64,000 nucleotides of DNA, taken from Chitinophaga pinensis (GTDB lineage Bacteria > Bacteroidota > Bacteroidia > NS11-12g > UBA9320). Of the stretch, positions 26,446 through 35,543 are shown piece by piece. A program made the translations under genes and the position numbers. The DNA is taken from assembly GCA_945897885.1 (NCBI GenBank), contig CAMDGU010000004.1, positions 1-64,000 of the forward strand, read 5' to 3'. Position 1 is the first letter of the stretch. Every line of letters begins with the position of its first letter. The notes beneath the pieces are model-generated. The model ran no database searches. It was given only the letters and a program-made list of their open reading frames with translations, and was not told the DNA's origin.

Positions 26446-28248
26446 TTATTCTTTCAATTTTTTAGCCACCGCTTTATTTTTTCGGTAAATATCTTTAACA
26501 AATCGGATATTGCCGTCATTCTCAAAAACAATGGTTTTGTAATCAAGGTAAACGGGAATTCTATTTTTTAATTTAATTATCTCTGTAGTTTTTATTGGCT
26601 TTAGAAGTGAATCTTTGATTTGCCGCAATGAATCATAAGGCTGTAAACCCATTTTAAGTCTAAAATTATCCACCAAACTACTATCGCCTTGCATGCTTAA
26701 TAAAAATTCAGCCATTTGCAAAGGATACTGAAGCCTAACGCAACCATGGCTTACAGCGCGGTTGGTTTGACTGAATTTTCCCTTTTCAGGTGTGTCGTGC
26801 ATGTAAATATTATGCCCATTAGGAAAATTGAATTTCAAAATGCCTAATGAATTGGTAGGGCCGGCTTTTTGTCTGATTTTAACAGGCACGCCATAGGGTT
26901 TGTATTTTTTCCAACTGATGCTGTTGGGAGAAACTACCTTGCCATCCAACACTACTTCAAATCCTTTGCGAGTGAGGTAATTTGGGTTGCTCACAATTTG
27001 GTGGTACATTTCTTTTCCAATTATACTGTTGGGTACAGTCCATGTGGGGTTCAAAATAACTTCACGAATGAGAGATCCAATTAATGGAGTTTCTGTATTT
27101 ATTGGTTTGGCTCTTGCATTTTTGGTTTTTAGATATTCTTTATATTTTTCATCATAATTAGCCACTTTGCTTTTTCCGACACATACTCTCATCGTTTTTG
27201 TGCTGTCGTTTTGCATGGTTAATAAAGATTCGGTGAGATTAACGTATACATACCTTCCTGTATCTGGCCTTGAAAACCAACGTTCACGTTCCATACTTAC
27301 TAAAAAATTATCTACAATATCCGATATGGCGCCACAAACGGTTTGAATAAAAACAGAATCTACCTTTCCAAGGGGTAAACTAAATAAAAGTCTGGTTTTG
27401 TTTATGTATTCATCACGGTTGGCAATAAGTTTACGTTTTACTTCTTTTATTGAATCGCTTTGGGATAACCAAATTATTTCAAGACGCTGAGTAATTACTT
27501 TTTGATTAAACTCGGATAAAATACTTTCGGAAGTATCAATCTCAAGAATCTTAATTTTTTTTAGGTACTCAGAATAGTTTTTATATAAAATTTGAAGTTT
27601 GTGATATCGGATAGTATTTGGCGATTTGAACGAAATAGAATCATGAAAAGAGCGGGGATGTCTTAAAACTGAAAACAAATCAAATCCGTTTGCTTTAGTT
27701 AGGGGCATTTCAAAAAATGGCTTATAAAATTTATGCGGGTCAATTCTTCCTAAAGCTAAATCCTTGTAAACACTGATAACAGACATTGAAATAAGAAAAT
27801 CAAGATCTGAAAGAAACTGATACTCTTTATCAGAATTCACGATTTTTATTCGGTCAAATTTTCTAAGAGATTTTAGAATTAATTCACTATTATAAAATTT
27901 ACTTTGGAGTCCATGAAGTTCGGTTGAAAAAAGAACTTCTTTCAAATGCACCCTTACCATTGAATCCTTTAAGAAACTGAGCCAAACCGGTCTGCCATCT
28001 CGTTCTATGTAAAATTTTTTAAGCGTATCATTAAATCTTACATCATAAATACCTTCGGGTTTATACAATGTATCTTTGGATTTTAAGAGAATCAAATCTG
28101 AAAGTTTGTTGGGGTCTAAGCCTTTTATTAGTTCTTCTACCGGAATTCCAACATCTTCAGCTGGAATTTTTCTACAAGCATTAAACGTGGCCAGTATAAT
28201 AACTGACACTAATAGAAGGAAAGATTTAAAATTAATAGTAACGCCCAA
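26446..28248 (-). CDS. YcbB-like murein L,D-transpeptidase, lipoprotein
   Basis: This 600-residue protein starts with a lipoprotein-like signal (LLVSVIILATFNAC). A long helical region of the scaffold type follows (about 35-330), then a YkuD catalytic domain. The active site is intact: upstream histidine in IYMHDTP and SHGCVRL with the catalytic cysteine. WTVPNSIIGKEMYHQI and TRKGFEVV match the large YcbB class. These enzymes make 3-3 crosslinks in peptidoglycan or attach proteins to it, in the periplasm. It heads a three-gene operon with two barrel genes. A second, different L,D-transpeptidase lies next to it upstream. Confidence 0.88.
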   Translation of the reverse strand: MGVTINFKSFLLLVSVIILATFNACRKIPAEDVGIPVEELIKGLDPNKLSDLILLKSKDTLYKPEGIYDVRFNDTLKKFYIERDGRPVWLSFLKDSMVRVHLKEVLFSTELHGLQSKFYNSELILKSLRKFDRIKIVNSDKEYQFLSDLDFLISMSVISVYKDLALGRIDPHKFYKPFFEMPLTKANGFDLFSVLRHPRSFHDSISFKSPNTIRYHKLQILYKNYSEYLKKIKILEIDTSESILSEFNQKVITQRLEIIWLSQSDSIKEVKRKLIANRDEYINKTRLLFSLPLGKVDSVFIQTVCGAISDIVDNFLVSMERERWFSRPDTGRYVYVNLTESLLTMQNDSTKTMRVCVGKSKVANYDEKYKEYLKTKNARAKPINTETPLIGSLIREVILNPTWTVPNSIIGKEMYHQIVSNPNYLTRKGFEVVLDGKVVSPNSISWKKYKPYGVPVKIRQKAGPTNSLGILKFNFPNGHNIYMHDTPEKGKFSQTNRAVSHGCVRLQYPLQMAEFLLSMQGDSSLVDNFRLKMGLQPYDSLRQIKDSLLKPIKTTEIIKLKNRIPVYLDYKTIVFENDGNIRFVKDIYRKNKAVAKKLKE

Positions 28249-28343
28249 TTATGTGAGGCAAATTTAATCTATCTTATATATTTTTAAAGACCCCAATAAA
28301 GTTTATTTAAGATGGATATTTAAAATTAAGAATTGACTATAAA

Positions 28344-29174
28344 TTACATACGTACAAAATAATTTGTCGGTATGTCAGCATTTATTAGCTCCGATTTTGC
28401 AAGGTATTTTTTATCGGGGTAGTAAATGAATAAACAAGATCCACCTTCAATAGTATTTATTAGCCATTTATTTATTTTCTCGGGCACTGCCGGGCAACCT
28501 TGACTGCGGCCAAGTCGCTTGTGGTATTTGATATAGCGGCTTGAAACATATTCGGCAGCATGCATTACAATTCCTCTTTCAAAGGCATTATCATTAAATC
28601 CTTCTTCGGCTCCGTGCAATCGCAATGAATAATCATTTTTACCCATGTAGTTGGTTCCGGTTACATAAAAACCAAGACTGCTTTTAAAACTTTCTGGCTG
28701 ATTGGAAAACGAACGTGCGTATTCTTCTCCACTATTTCGGCCATGTGACACCAAATCGTGAACAACTATTTTGTGCTTTTGTAAATCAAGCACCCACATT
28801 CTACGTTGATTGGCCGATAATTCAAAATCCATAACGGTAAGATAGCGACTGTTTGAAATCATACCTTCACTCTTCATTACCACATACCCTTTATATGCCT
28901 TTGCAAACACATCATAACGCAAAGCATTCCATTTATAAAAACCAAATTGAGAATATAGGTCATTGGCTGATGCTTCAAAAAAGTTTAATAAAGAATCAAT
29001 ATCTCCCTTAACATTGGCAGAGGCTTTGTAAACAATTTCTTTCTCTGAAGTATTTTTATTGGTAGGCTGGTCATTTAAAGAAAATCCTTCAGTACCACTT
29101 GATTGAAAAGAAAGAAATATGAGCGATACAAGAACCACTGATACAGCTTTATTTACCAACCATTTTTTACTCAT
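28344..29174 (-). CDS. YkuD_2-type murein L,D-transpeptidase
   Basis: The product (about 276 residues from Met42 of the ORF) has a signal segment (WLVNKAVSVVLVSLIFLSF) and the catalytic domain family known as YkuD_2. The motifs are VSHGRNSGEEYA, SLRLHGAEEGFNDNAFERGIVMHAAEYVS, and RLGRSQGCPAVPEKINKWL with the catalytic cysteine in SQGCPA. The family is a peptidoglycan L,D-transpeptidase or hydrolase of the envelope. The start at 29174 is preferred because the signal peptide begins there; the 41 upstream residues of the ORF are not signal-like. It is 95 bases upstream of the YcbB-like gene and may be expressed together with it. Confidence 0.85.
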   Translation of the reverse strand: MSKKWLVNKAVSVVLVSLIFLSFQSSGTEGFSLNDQPTNKNTSEKEIVYKASANVKGDIDSLLNFFEASANDLYSQFGFYKWNALRYDVFAKAYKGYVVMKSEGMISNSRYLTVMDFELSANQRRMWVLDLQKHKIVVHDLVSHGRNSGEEYARSFSNQPESFKSSLGFYVTGTNYMGKNDYSLRLHGAEEGFNDNAFERGIVMHAAEYVSSRYIKYHKRLGRSQGCPAVPEKINKWLINTIEGGSCLFIYYPDKKYLAKSELINADIPTNYFVRM

Positions 29175-29356
29175 TATTTTCAAGGTATGCGAATAAAAGG
29201 TTTTAATATGTAAATTAAAAATTTTAAGCATTCCGTTTTTAAGGCAATATGTGTGCCATTCATTGTTAATAAGTTGAAATAATATTTTAACCGACATATT
29301 TTCAGGTGTTTAAAAAAATAATAAAAATTATTAAAAAAAAGTGTTTGGTTTGAAGT

Positions 29357-30667
29357 ATGACTACCGAAAAGAATAATCCCCGTGTGATGCAAGGCTGGGC
29401 AATGTATGATTGGGCCAATTCCGTTTACAATCTTGTAATAACTACAGCCATATTCCCCATTTTTTATGCTGCTCAAACTAGTCATATTGATTCACTATCC
29501 GGCGAAGTAATTAAAACCGTTTCGTTTTTGGGGTATCAATTCTCTAACACTGAGTTGTATAATTATGTCTTCGCATTAGCTTATTTGATAGTGGTTTTTA
29601 CAGCACCTTTATTGAGCGGAGTAGCTGATTTTACAGGGAATAAGAAGTTTTTTTTAAAGATATTTTGTTATTTGGGTGCATTGAGTTGTATGTGTCTTTA
29701 CTTTTTTGATAAAAACCATTTGGAGTGGAGCATGCTTCCTGTATTGCTGGCATGTGTTGGTTTTTGGGGAAGTTTGGTTTTTTATAATGCCTATTTACCA
29801 GAGATTGCTGATCCTCACCTGCATGATAAACTGAGTGCCAAGGGGTTTACCTTAGGTTATATTGGCAGCACACTTGTTTTAGTTTTGAGTTTAATCGCTA
29901 TTAAGATTTTTGAGGTACCGGCCAAATATATTTTTGTAATTGTTGGGATATGGTGGATTGGTTTTGCTCAAATTACTTACCGCCGACTTCCTAAATCACT
30001 GGCACGAAAATCAGCTTCTAATCCCCTTTTTAGTGGGTTTAAAGAAATTTTAAAGGTTAATAAAGAAATTATGAAATTAACGGTGCTTAAAAAGTTTCTC
30101 GCATCCTATTTCGTATACAACTGTGCGGTTCAAACGGTTTTAATTGTAGCCGTTCCATTTGCAAACAGTGAAATTTTTAAAGGAGAAGATAAATCAGGAT
30201 TAATAATAGCTGTCATTATAATACAACTGGTAGCTGCGGTTGGAGCAATGGTAATGAGCCGACTTTCCTCACGAATAGGAAACATCAGTGTTATAAAAAG
30301 CACTGTTTTTATTTGGATGTTAGGATGTATAATAGGTTACTTAATAAAAACCCCAACGGAGTTTTACTTTTTAGCAGCCTTGATTGGTTTTTTGATGGGG
30401 GGTATTCAGAGCATGAGTCGCAGTACTTTTGCCAAGCTATTGCCTGAAACAAACGACCACGCTTCGTTCTTTAGCTTTTATGATGTTTCAGAAAAAATAG
30501 GTTTGGTAATAGGAGTTTTCCTTTTTGGCTTTATTGAAGGTATAACTCACGATATGCGCCAAAGTATTTTACTCCTTATTGTCTTATTTGCTCTAGGATT
30601 TTTGTTGTTACTAAGAATAAATAAACATGATGCTTTAACCTTGAAGAAAGAGGAATTGGTGGCGTAA
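29357..30667 (+). CDS. MFS transporter of the UMF1 (Atg22-like) family
   Basis: The 436-residue protein has 12 predicted membrane segments. Its N-terminal signature WAMYDWANSVYNLVITTAIFPIFY and the conserved MGGIQSMSRSTFAKLLPE match the UMF1/vacuole effluxer Atg22-like branch of the major facilitator superfamily. Bacterial members are of unproven substrate; amino acids are one proposal by analogy. It is divergent from the L,D-transpeptidase gene with about 180 bases between. The stop codon lies one base before an inverted repeat. Confidence 0.85.
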   Translation: MTTEKNNPRVMQGWAMYDWANSVYNLVITTAIFPIFYAAQTSHIDSLSGEVIKTVSFLGYQFSNTELYNYVFALAYLIVVFTAPLLSGVADFTGNKKFFLKIFCYLGALSCMCLYFFDKNHLEWSMLPVLLACVGFWGSLVFYNAYLPEIADPHLHDKLSAKGFTLGYIGSTLVLVLSLIAIKIFEVPAKYIFVIVGIWWIGFAQITYRRLPKSLARKSASNPLFSGFKEILKVNKEIMKLTVLKKFLASYFVYNCAVQTVLIVAVPFANSEIFKGEDKSGLIIAVIIIQLVAAVGAMVMSRLSSRIGNISVIKSTVFIWMLGCIIGYLIKTPTEFYFLAALIGFLMGGIQSMSRSTFAKLLPETNDHASFFSFYDVSEKIGLVIGVFLFGFIEGITHDMRQSILLLIVLFALGFLLLLRINKHDALTLKKEELVA

Positions 30668-30668
30668 T

Positions 30669-30686
30669 TGTCTGAACCGCTGATTA
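30669..30686. repeat. Left 18-base inverted repeat of a boxed two-ORF segment
   Basis: TGTCTGAACCGCTGATTA here is an exact reverse complement of 31266-31283. Outside the exact 18 bases the similarity continues imperfectly inward for about 20 bases through TGATT-spaced repeats. It lies between two convergent genes and supplies the stop codon and last residues (KSTKSQQSV) of the gene at 30684. Confidence 0.7.
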
Positions 30687-30965
30687 AACTGATTGTTGTG
30701 ATTTAGTTGATTTTCTTTTTTGATTAACACTATGTATAATCCCCACAATTAATCCTGTCAATCCACCTAGGTAACTAAAATTATGCATGGAACCTACAGA
30801 AATAAAGTTTTTGTAATCTTTTAAATTTTCAGGCAGAAACCAATTATCAAAATATTCTTTTGGTTTATATCCAAGAAAAAATTCACCATAAGCAAGTCCA
30901 ATAAGCCCTGTAATGAAAGCAATGATAACAGTTAAGAGGATAGACTTAAGAGCTATTATAAACAT
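30684..30965 (-). CDS. C-terminal half of a split membrane protein (probable frameshift)
   Basis: The 93-residue ORF has two membrane segments (IALKSILLTVIIAFITGLIGLAYG and NFSYLGGLTGLIVGIIHSV). It begins 2 bases after the stop of the 92-residue upstream ORF, in a different frame. Reading its frame upstream gives KDGITMFIIALKS, which would continue smoothly from GLVGLNIK of the upstream ORF if one A were restored in ATAAAGATGG. I therefore think the two ORFs are halves of one four-helix protein, split by a one-base deletion. Alternatively they are two translationally coupled proteins (TAACAATG). Function is unknown. Confidence 0.6.
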   Translation of the reverse strand: MFIIALKSILLTVIIAFITGLIGLAYGEFFLGYKPKEYFDNWFLPENLKDYKNFISVGSMHNFSYLGGLTGLIVGIIHSVNQKRKSTKSQQSV

Positions 30966-30967
30966 TG

Positions 30968-31246
30968 TTATTCCATCTTTATGTTAAGTCCAACCAAACC
31001 TAATATAATTCCAATAGGTAGTCCCATCCACCATGTTGCTAAAAATCCAATTTGGGAAACAACCAGTCTTGGTCTTGCTAATATTGGGTGGTCTTCTTCA
31101 TGGATAAAACCAAATTGGATAAACTTAAATTTGGTGTAATACTCTGGAGAGATGGTATAAGTAATTTGGTCATGAATAATTCCGTAAACTCCAGCTATTA
31201 TTGGTGATATCAGAATTAAAATAAGGAGAGCAACTGTTTTTTTCAT
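30968..31246 (-). CDS. N-terminal half of a split membrane protein (probable frameshift)
   Basis: The 92-residue ORF has an N-terminal hydrophobic segment (VALLILILISPIIAGVYGII), a soluble loop with YTISPEYYTKFKFIQFGF, and a second membrane segment (WWMGLPIGIILGLVGL). It is followed 2 bases later by the C-terminal half in another frame. The whole unit is boxed between perfect inverted repeats. From memory, similar segments occur in Bacteroidota in the order seen here as a single ~180-residue membrane protein, which supports the split; this should be checked. Confidence 0.6.
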   Translation of the reverse strand: MKKTVALLILILISPIIAGVYGIIHDQITYTISPEYYTKFKFIQFGFIHEEDHPILARPRLVVSQIGFLATWWMGLPIGIILGLVGLNIKME

Positions 31247-31265
31247 TTAATCATACTAATCAACA

Positions 31266-31283
31266 TAATCAGCGGTTCAGACA
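31266..31283. repeat. Right 18-base inverted repeat of a boxed two-ORF segment
   Basis: The exact reverse complement of 30669-30686. It overlaps the end of uvrA, so the last Val codon and the TGA stop of uvrA are made from repeat sequence. The pair bounds a 615-base segment containing only the split membrane gene. Confidence 0.7.
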
Positions 31284-34096
31284 GTTATTTTATCCTTCAA
31301 ATATTTCCCCGTATAACTCTCCCCACATTTTACCAATCCTTCTGGAGTTCCTTCATATAATAGGTTTCCTCCATTTTGTCCGCCATCAGGGCCTATGTCA
31401 ATAACCCAATCGGCACATTTTATAACTTCCACATTGTGCTCAATAATAAGAATGGTATGCCCTTGAGCTATTAGCGCATTAAAGGAGGCTAATAGTTTTT
31501 TAATATCATTAAAATGCAGTCCGGTGGTAGGTTCATCAAAAATGAACAGAACGGGCTCGGGATTTTTACCCATGGAAAGGAAGGATGCCAATTTAACCCT
31601 TTGGGCTTCGCCGCCGCTTAATGTGGCACTGCTTTGGCCAAGGGTTACATAGCCCAAACCTACATCAAATAATGGTTTTAGTTTATTTATAATATTTGGT
31701 TTGCCATCAAAAAATGAAATGGCTTCTTCCACGGTCATGCACAATATATCGTATATGGATTTTGATTTATAGGTTACCTCCAACACTTCGTCTTTAAAAC
31801 GATGGCCTTTGCACGATTCGCAAGTAAGGTGTAAATCAGCCATAAACTGCATTTCTACCAGTTCTTCTCCTTCGCCTTTGCATTGCTCGCATCGGCCACC
31901 TTCCACGTTAAAGGAATAATGTTGTGGCTTAAATCCTTTTTGCTTGCTGTGCGGTTGGTCTGCAAATAAATCACGAATATGGTCCCAAGCTTTTACATAG
32001 GTAACCGGGTTGCTTCGGGTGGATTTTCCAATAGGATTTTGGTCTATCAGTTCCACCAGCTTTATTTGTTTAATATCGCCTGAAATACCATCAATATCGC
32101 CAGTTCTCAAGGCTGTAAAATTTCCAATAGCTTTTTGCAAAGCGGGGTAGAGGATACCTTTAACCAAGGACGTTTTGCCGCTGCCACTTACTCCGGTAAC
32201 ACACGTAATTATGTTAAGCGGAAACTTAACATCAATATTTTTAAGGTTATTTAATCGGGCCCCTTTTATTTCAATAAAATTGCTCCATTGTCTGCGTTGT
32301 GTCGGTACTTCTATTTTAACTTTACCGGTTAGGTATTGCCCTGTAAGGCTTTCACTTGTATAAATGTCTTTAAAATCGCCCTGAAAAACAACGTGCCCTC
32401 CGTGAGTTCCGGCCAAAGGACCAATATCAATTAGCTGGTCGCTTGCAGCCATCATTTCTTCATCGTGTTCTACTACAACTACCGAATTGCCCATGTTTCT
32501 TAAATTTTGAAGTACACCAATTAATCGTTCGGTATCGCGGGGATGCAAGCCAATACTAGGTTCATCTAAAATATAAGTGCTACCAACCAAACTGCTTCCA
32601 AGCGAAGTAGCCAGATTTATACGTTGCGATTCGCCACCACTTAAGGAATTGCTCAATCGGTTAAGCGATAAATAGCCAAGGCCAACATCTTTGAGGTAAA
32701 GGAGTCGGTTTTTAATTTCTGTTAAAAGACGAACCGATATTTTTTCGTCGTTGTCTTCTAATTTTAAAGTATCAAAATAATTAAAAGCATTTTCAACCGG
32801 TAGTAATAAAATATCACTGATGGAGGCAAATTTATCCCTAAACTTAAATTCAGCACTTAATTTGTTGGTATGTAAAAGTTTGATGTATTCAGCATCTTTT
32901 CGCAATCTAACCCCACGGCATTCGGGGCATAGCGTTTTCCCACGATACTTGCTAAGCATCACTCTGTACTGAATTTTATAGGATTGTTCTTCAATAAATT
33001 TAAAGAATTGGTTGATACCTAAAATATGGTTTTTGCCTTGCCACAATAAGTCTTTTTCTTCATCGGATAATAAATAATAGGAGCGGTGAATTGGGAAATC
33101 AAGTTTGGCGGTGGTTGCAATAAAGGTTGCTTTCCATTCACTCATACCTTCGCTTCGCCACGGAGCTACAGCTCCTTCAAACACCGACATATTTTTATCA
33201 GGAATAACCAAATCCTCGTCCACACCTATCACCGTTCCAAAACCTTCGCAGCGTTTGCAAGCTCCGTAAGGATTATTAAAACTCAAAAGATTTACGGAAG
33301 GTTTTTCAAATTTTATTCCGTCTTGTTCAAATTTGTTAGAGAAATTGTGCCAGGTATCTTTACCTTCTTTCCTCACCAAAATACTTATTTCGCCCATGCC
33401 TTCATAAAAAGCAGTTTGCACAGAATCAGCCATGCGGCTATCCTGACAAGTATCTGTATTGTCTTTTACAAGACGGTCAATGATTAAATACGAATTTTTT
33501 AAGGTTATTTTATTTTCTTGTAAAATGTCTTCAATTTTTACTAAGCCGCCGTTTTGCCAAAGCCGTGTAAAGCCATTCAGCATCAAAACCTTTATTTTTT
33601 CTTCGGCTTTTTTATCGTCTTGCAGTTTTACACAGATATAAAGTTGGATGCCTTCGGGTTGTTCAATCAAAAAATTAACCACATCTTTTACTTCAAAACA
33701 TTTTACCTCCTTGCCACTCACCGGGCTAATGGTGTGGCCTGCCCGAGCAAATAAAAGCTTTAAATATTCATAAATTTCGGTACTGGTGGCTACGGTGCTT
33801 CGCGGATTTCGGGTATTTACTTTTTGCTCAATAGCAATAGATGGCGACAACCCTTTGATATAATCCACTTCGGGTTTTTCCAATTTACCCAAAAACTGCC
33901 GGGCATAAGAAGAAAGACTTTCCACATAACGGCGTTGGCCTTCGGCAAAAAGTGTATCAAAAACCAGTGATGATTTGCCTGAACCTGAAACCCCGGTAAC
34001 TACTACCAGTTTGTTTCGCGGAATATTAATATCAATATTTTTAAGATTATGAAGCCGGGCTCCTTTTATTTCTATAAATTTTTCTTTTGGGGTCAC
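31277..34096 (-). CDS. uvrA: UvrABC excinuclease subunit A
   Basis: The 939-residue protein has the complete UvrA architecture: two ATPase halves with [11 protein letters not shown] and [14 protein letters not shown] signatures LSGGESQR and LSGGEAQR, Walker B regions ([25 protein letters not shown]), and zinc modules ([28 protein letters not shown]). It finds DNA lesions and loads UvrB in nucleotide excision repair. The start is GTG (ACC CCA AAA follows) and lies about 5 bases from the predicted transcription start, so the message is nearly leaderless. The stop codon sits in an inverted repeat. Confidence 0.97.
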   Translation of the reverse strand: MTPKEKFIEIKGARLHNLKNIDINIPRNKLVVVTGVSGSGKSSLVFDTLFAEGQRRYVESLSSYARQFLGKLEKPEVDYIKGLSPSIAIEQKVNTRNPRSTVATSTEIYEYLKLLFARAGHTISPVSGKEVKCFEVKDVVNFLIEQPEGIQLYICVKLQDDKKAEEKIKVLMLNGFTRLWQNGGLVKIEDILQENKITLKNSYLIIDRLVKDNTDTCQDSRMADSVQTAFYEGMGEISILVRKEGKDTWHNFSNKFEQDGIKFEKPSVNLLSFNNPYGACKRCEGFGTVIGVDEDLVIPDKNMSVFEGAVAPWRSEGMSEWKATFIATTAKLDFPIHRSYYLLSDEEKDLLWQGKNHILGINQFFKFIEEQSYKIQYRVMLSKYRGKTLCPECRGVRLRKDAEYIKLLHTNKLSAEFKFRDKFASISDILLLPVENAFNYFDTLKLEDNDEKISVRLLTEIKNRLLYLKDVGLGYLSLNRLSNSLSGGESQRINLATSLGSSLVGSTYILDEPSIGLHPRDTERLIGVLQNLRNMGNSVVVVEHDEEMMAASDQLIDIGPLAGTHGGHVVFQGDFKDIYTSESLTGQYLTGKVKIEVPTQRRQWSNFIEIKGARLNNLKNIDVKFPLNIITCVTGVSGSGKTSLVKGILYPALQKAIGNFTALRTGDIDGISGDIKQIKLVELIDQNPIGKSTRSNPVTYVKAWDHIRDLFADQPHSKQKGFKPQHYSFNVEGGRCEQCKGEGEELVEMQFMADLHLTCESCKGHRFKDEVLEVTYKSKSIYDILCMTVEEAISFFDGKPNIINKLKPLFDVGLGYVTLGQSSATLSGGEAQRVKLASFLSMGKNPEPVLFIFDEPTTGLHFNDIKKLLASFNALIAQGHTILIIEHNVEVIKCADWVIDIGPDGGQNGGNLLYEGTPEGLVKCGESYTGKYLKDKITV

Positions 34097-34103
34097 TAGG
34101 ATG

Positions 34104-34111
34104 CAAAGGTA
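34104..34111 (-). promoter_or_regulatory. -7 element before uvrA
   Basis: TACCTTTG on the - strand is the same 8-mer as at the initiator tRNA. No TTG is seen at the usual distance. It would place the start of transcription a few bases before the GTG of uvrA. No LexA-like box was recognised. Confidence 0.35.
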
Positions 34112-34345
34112 ATATATGGTTAATGGTTAATTGTTACTTATTAATCATTAATTCTTAATAAAGGAGTTTGGATTTATTAAGATGCTAAAGCCTATTGCCT
34201 TTTCTTTTAAGGGAACTGCAATGGATGGTTTGCAGTTGTATCCATTTCAGAGGCGCTTTAGCCAACGGAATTTTGATATGAGGGAACTTTTTGACTGTTA
34301 AATATGCCTCGTTCCTCGGCATGAAAAAGGAAATCTGCAACAAAC

Positions 34346-34411
34346 TGTCATCCCGACGTTAGGAGGGATCTCATTTAAACAATTAGAGATGCCTCGTACC
34401 TCGGCATGACA
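34346..34411. repeat. Dispersed imperfect palindrome (27/26-base arms), copy 1
   Basis: Arms starting TGTCATCCCGACG and ending CTCGGCATGACA pair over almost their full length (two mismatches and a small offset) around a 13-base loop. A half copy (GCCTCGTTCCTCGGCATGA) lies just upstream at about 34304-34323, and a degenerate copy is at 42859-42920. The gene-free stretch 34097-34545 holds these, a terminator and no ORF. Confidence 0.7.
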
Positions 34412-34421
34412 ACTATTATAT

Positions 34422-34456
34422 AAAAAAAGCCCCCGAAAATACTTCCGGAGGCTTTG
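34422..34456 (-). terminator. Terminator downstream of a barrel gene, copy A of a twin
   Basis: A stem of AAAGCC plus CCG pairs with CGG plus GGCTTT, with one mismatch; the A7 run on the left gives a U tract on the - strand. It lies about 90 bases after the stop at 34546. It differs from the hairpin at 35413-35448 by only one base. Confidence 0.7.
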
Positions 34457-34545
34457 TATTATTTTTTAAATCTTTTTGCTAAGGCGATATTATTCAATAC
34501 CTCTTCTCAGTATAACGGTTGCTTTTTATAATAGTATTTGTTTAT

Positions 34546-35292
34546 TTAAAATCTGAAACCTACGCCAATACTAATATTGATTGCCCTAAATTTTTGTTGT
34601 TGATCAAATTCATTTATTTCAATTGTATCACTAATATGGCCTATCCTAATGCTTTGCACATTTTTCCAATAAGCTTTAGCTGCATTAAAATCAATATTTG
34701 ACAATAAACATATTTTATCTGATAGATCGAATTTTGCCCCAGCGCCTAACATATATGAAATGTTAAGAGCAGAAGCTTGTTCATCAATGAATGTTGTAAG
34801 CTTTGTACCTCCATCATATGTTTCAATAGTGATTTTTGGCCTTGTTGCCGTTGAAAAACCAATAAGAAAACGAGGTTCAAAATTTAGTTTCTTTACAATA
34901 TTAAATGACCCGAATAGTCCTGCCATCATTCCGCTCAGAGAATAGACGGAAGATTCCACGGCAACAGATGTATTTCCCGAGGGATTGCTTGCACCATAAT
35001 AATTGGCCAAATCTTGTGCAAAATCTCCAACATTTACTGCATTTGCCTGTCCCTGCGATATTCCTAAAATTCCAATATTAGGATGAAACTTGTAACCGAA
35101 TGTGATTTGAGAAACAAGCCCTGTAGTTGCATAGCCAGCATTGTTATCAGTAAAATCTTTACTGCCAAAGCTTCCGGTAGGAATGCTAAAGCCTAAGTTA
35201 ATAGATGCAAAACCTTTTCGGCCATTATTCTGTGAAAAGCAGTTTGTTAGTGCTACTAAATAAACTATTAATAATAAACCTATTTTTTTCAT
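34546..35292 (-). CDS. Outer-membrane beta-barrel protein
   Basis: This is a 248-residue protein with a signal peptide (MKKIGLLLIVYLVALTNCFSQ). The body is glycine- and aromatic-rich with amphipathic strands (GFASINLGFSIPTGSFG, LVSQITFGYKFHPNIGIL, ISYMLGAGAKFDLSDKICLL), and it ends in INISIGVGFRF with the terminal aromatic of barrel proteins. It looks like the PorT/OmpA-barrel type found widely in Bacteroidota. Substrate or partner unknown. It is flanked on both sides by near-identical terminators and appears monocistronic. Confidence 0.7.
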   Translation of the reverse strand: MKKIGLLLIVYLVALTNCFSQNNGRKGFASINLGFSIPTGSFGSKDFTDNNAGYATTGLVSQITFGYKFHPNIGILGISQGQANAVNVGDFAQDLANYYGASNPSGNTSVAVESSVYSLSGMMAGLFGSFNIVKKLNFEPRFLIGFSTATRPKITIETYDGGTKLTTFIDEQASALNISYMLGAGAKFDLSDKICLLSNIDFNAAKAYWKNVQSIRIGHISDTIEINEFDQQQKFRAINISIGVGFRF

Positions 35293-35412
35293 AATGTATA
35301 TTTTTTATTTGGTAATCATTTTATTAGTCAATTTTATTTATTAAGAGATTTTTCGGCACAATGCACAAAAGTGAGAAAATTTTTTGTAATTTAATACTCG
35401 GAGGTTTCGGCA

Positions 35413-35448
35413 CAAAAAAAGCCCCCGAAAATACTTTCGGAGGCTTTG
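35413..35448 (-). terminator. Terminator downstream of the HtrA gene, copy B of a twin
   Basis: The hairpin AGCCcCCGAAaatacTTTCGGaGGCT has A7 on its left and so a U tract for - strand transcripts. It is 35 of 36 bases identical to the terminator at 34422-34456. It lies about 95 bases past the stop of the protease gene and also upstream of the barrel gene. Confidence 0.7.
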
Positions 35449-35465
35449 TCATGTTTTTGCTTTAT

Positions 35466-35537
35466 TGCCACCAAGGCACAAAAACACAAAGGCTCACAAA
35501 AACTTAGTGAAATTTAGTGCCTTTGTGTTTTAGTGGC
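35466..35537. repeat. Dispersed palindrome of the GCCACNAAGGCACAAAG type
   Basis: The left arm (GCCACCAAGGCACAAAAACA) is an imperfect inverted copy of the right arm (TGCCTTTGTGTTTTAGTGGC). Repeats of this type (CTTTGTG...TTAGTGGC) are recognised from many Bacteroidota intergenic regions. No ORF is in 35293-35543. It may act as a transcript 3' structure for the HtrA gene, whose stop lies a few bases to its right. Confidence 0.6.
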
Positions 35538-35543
35538 TAGTTT

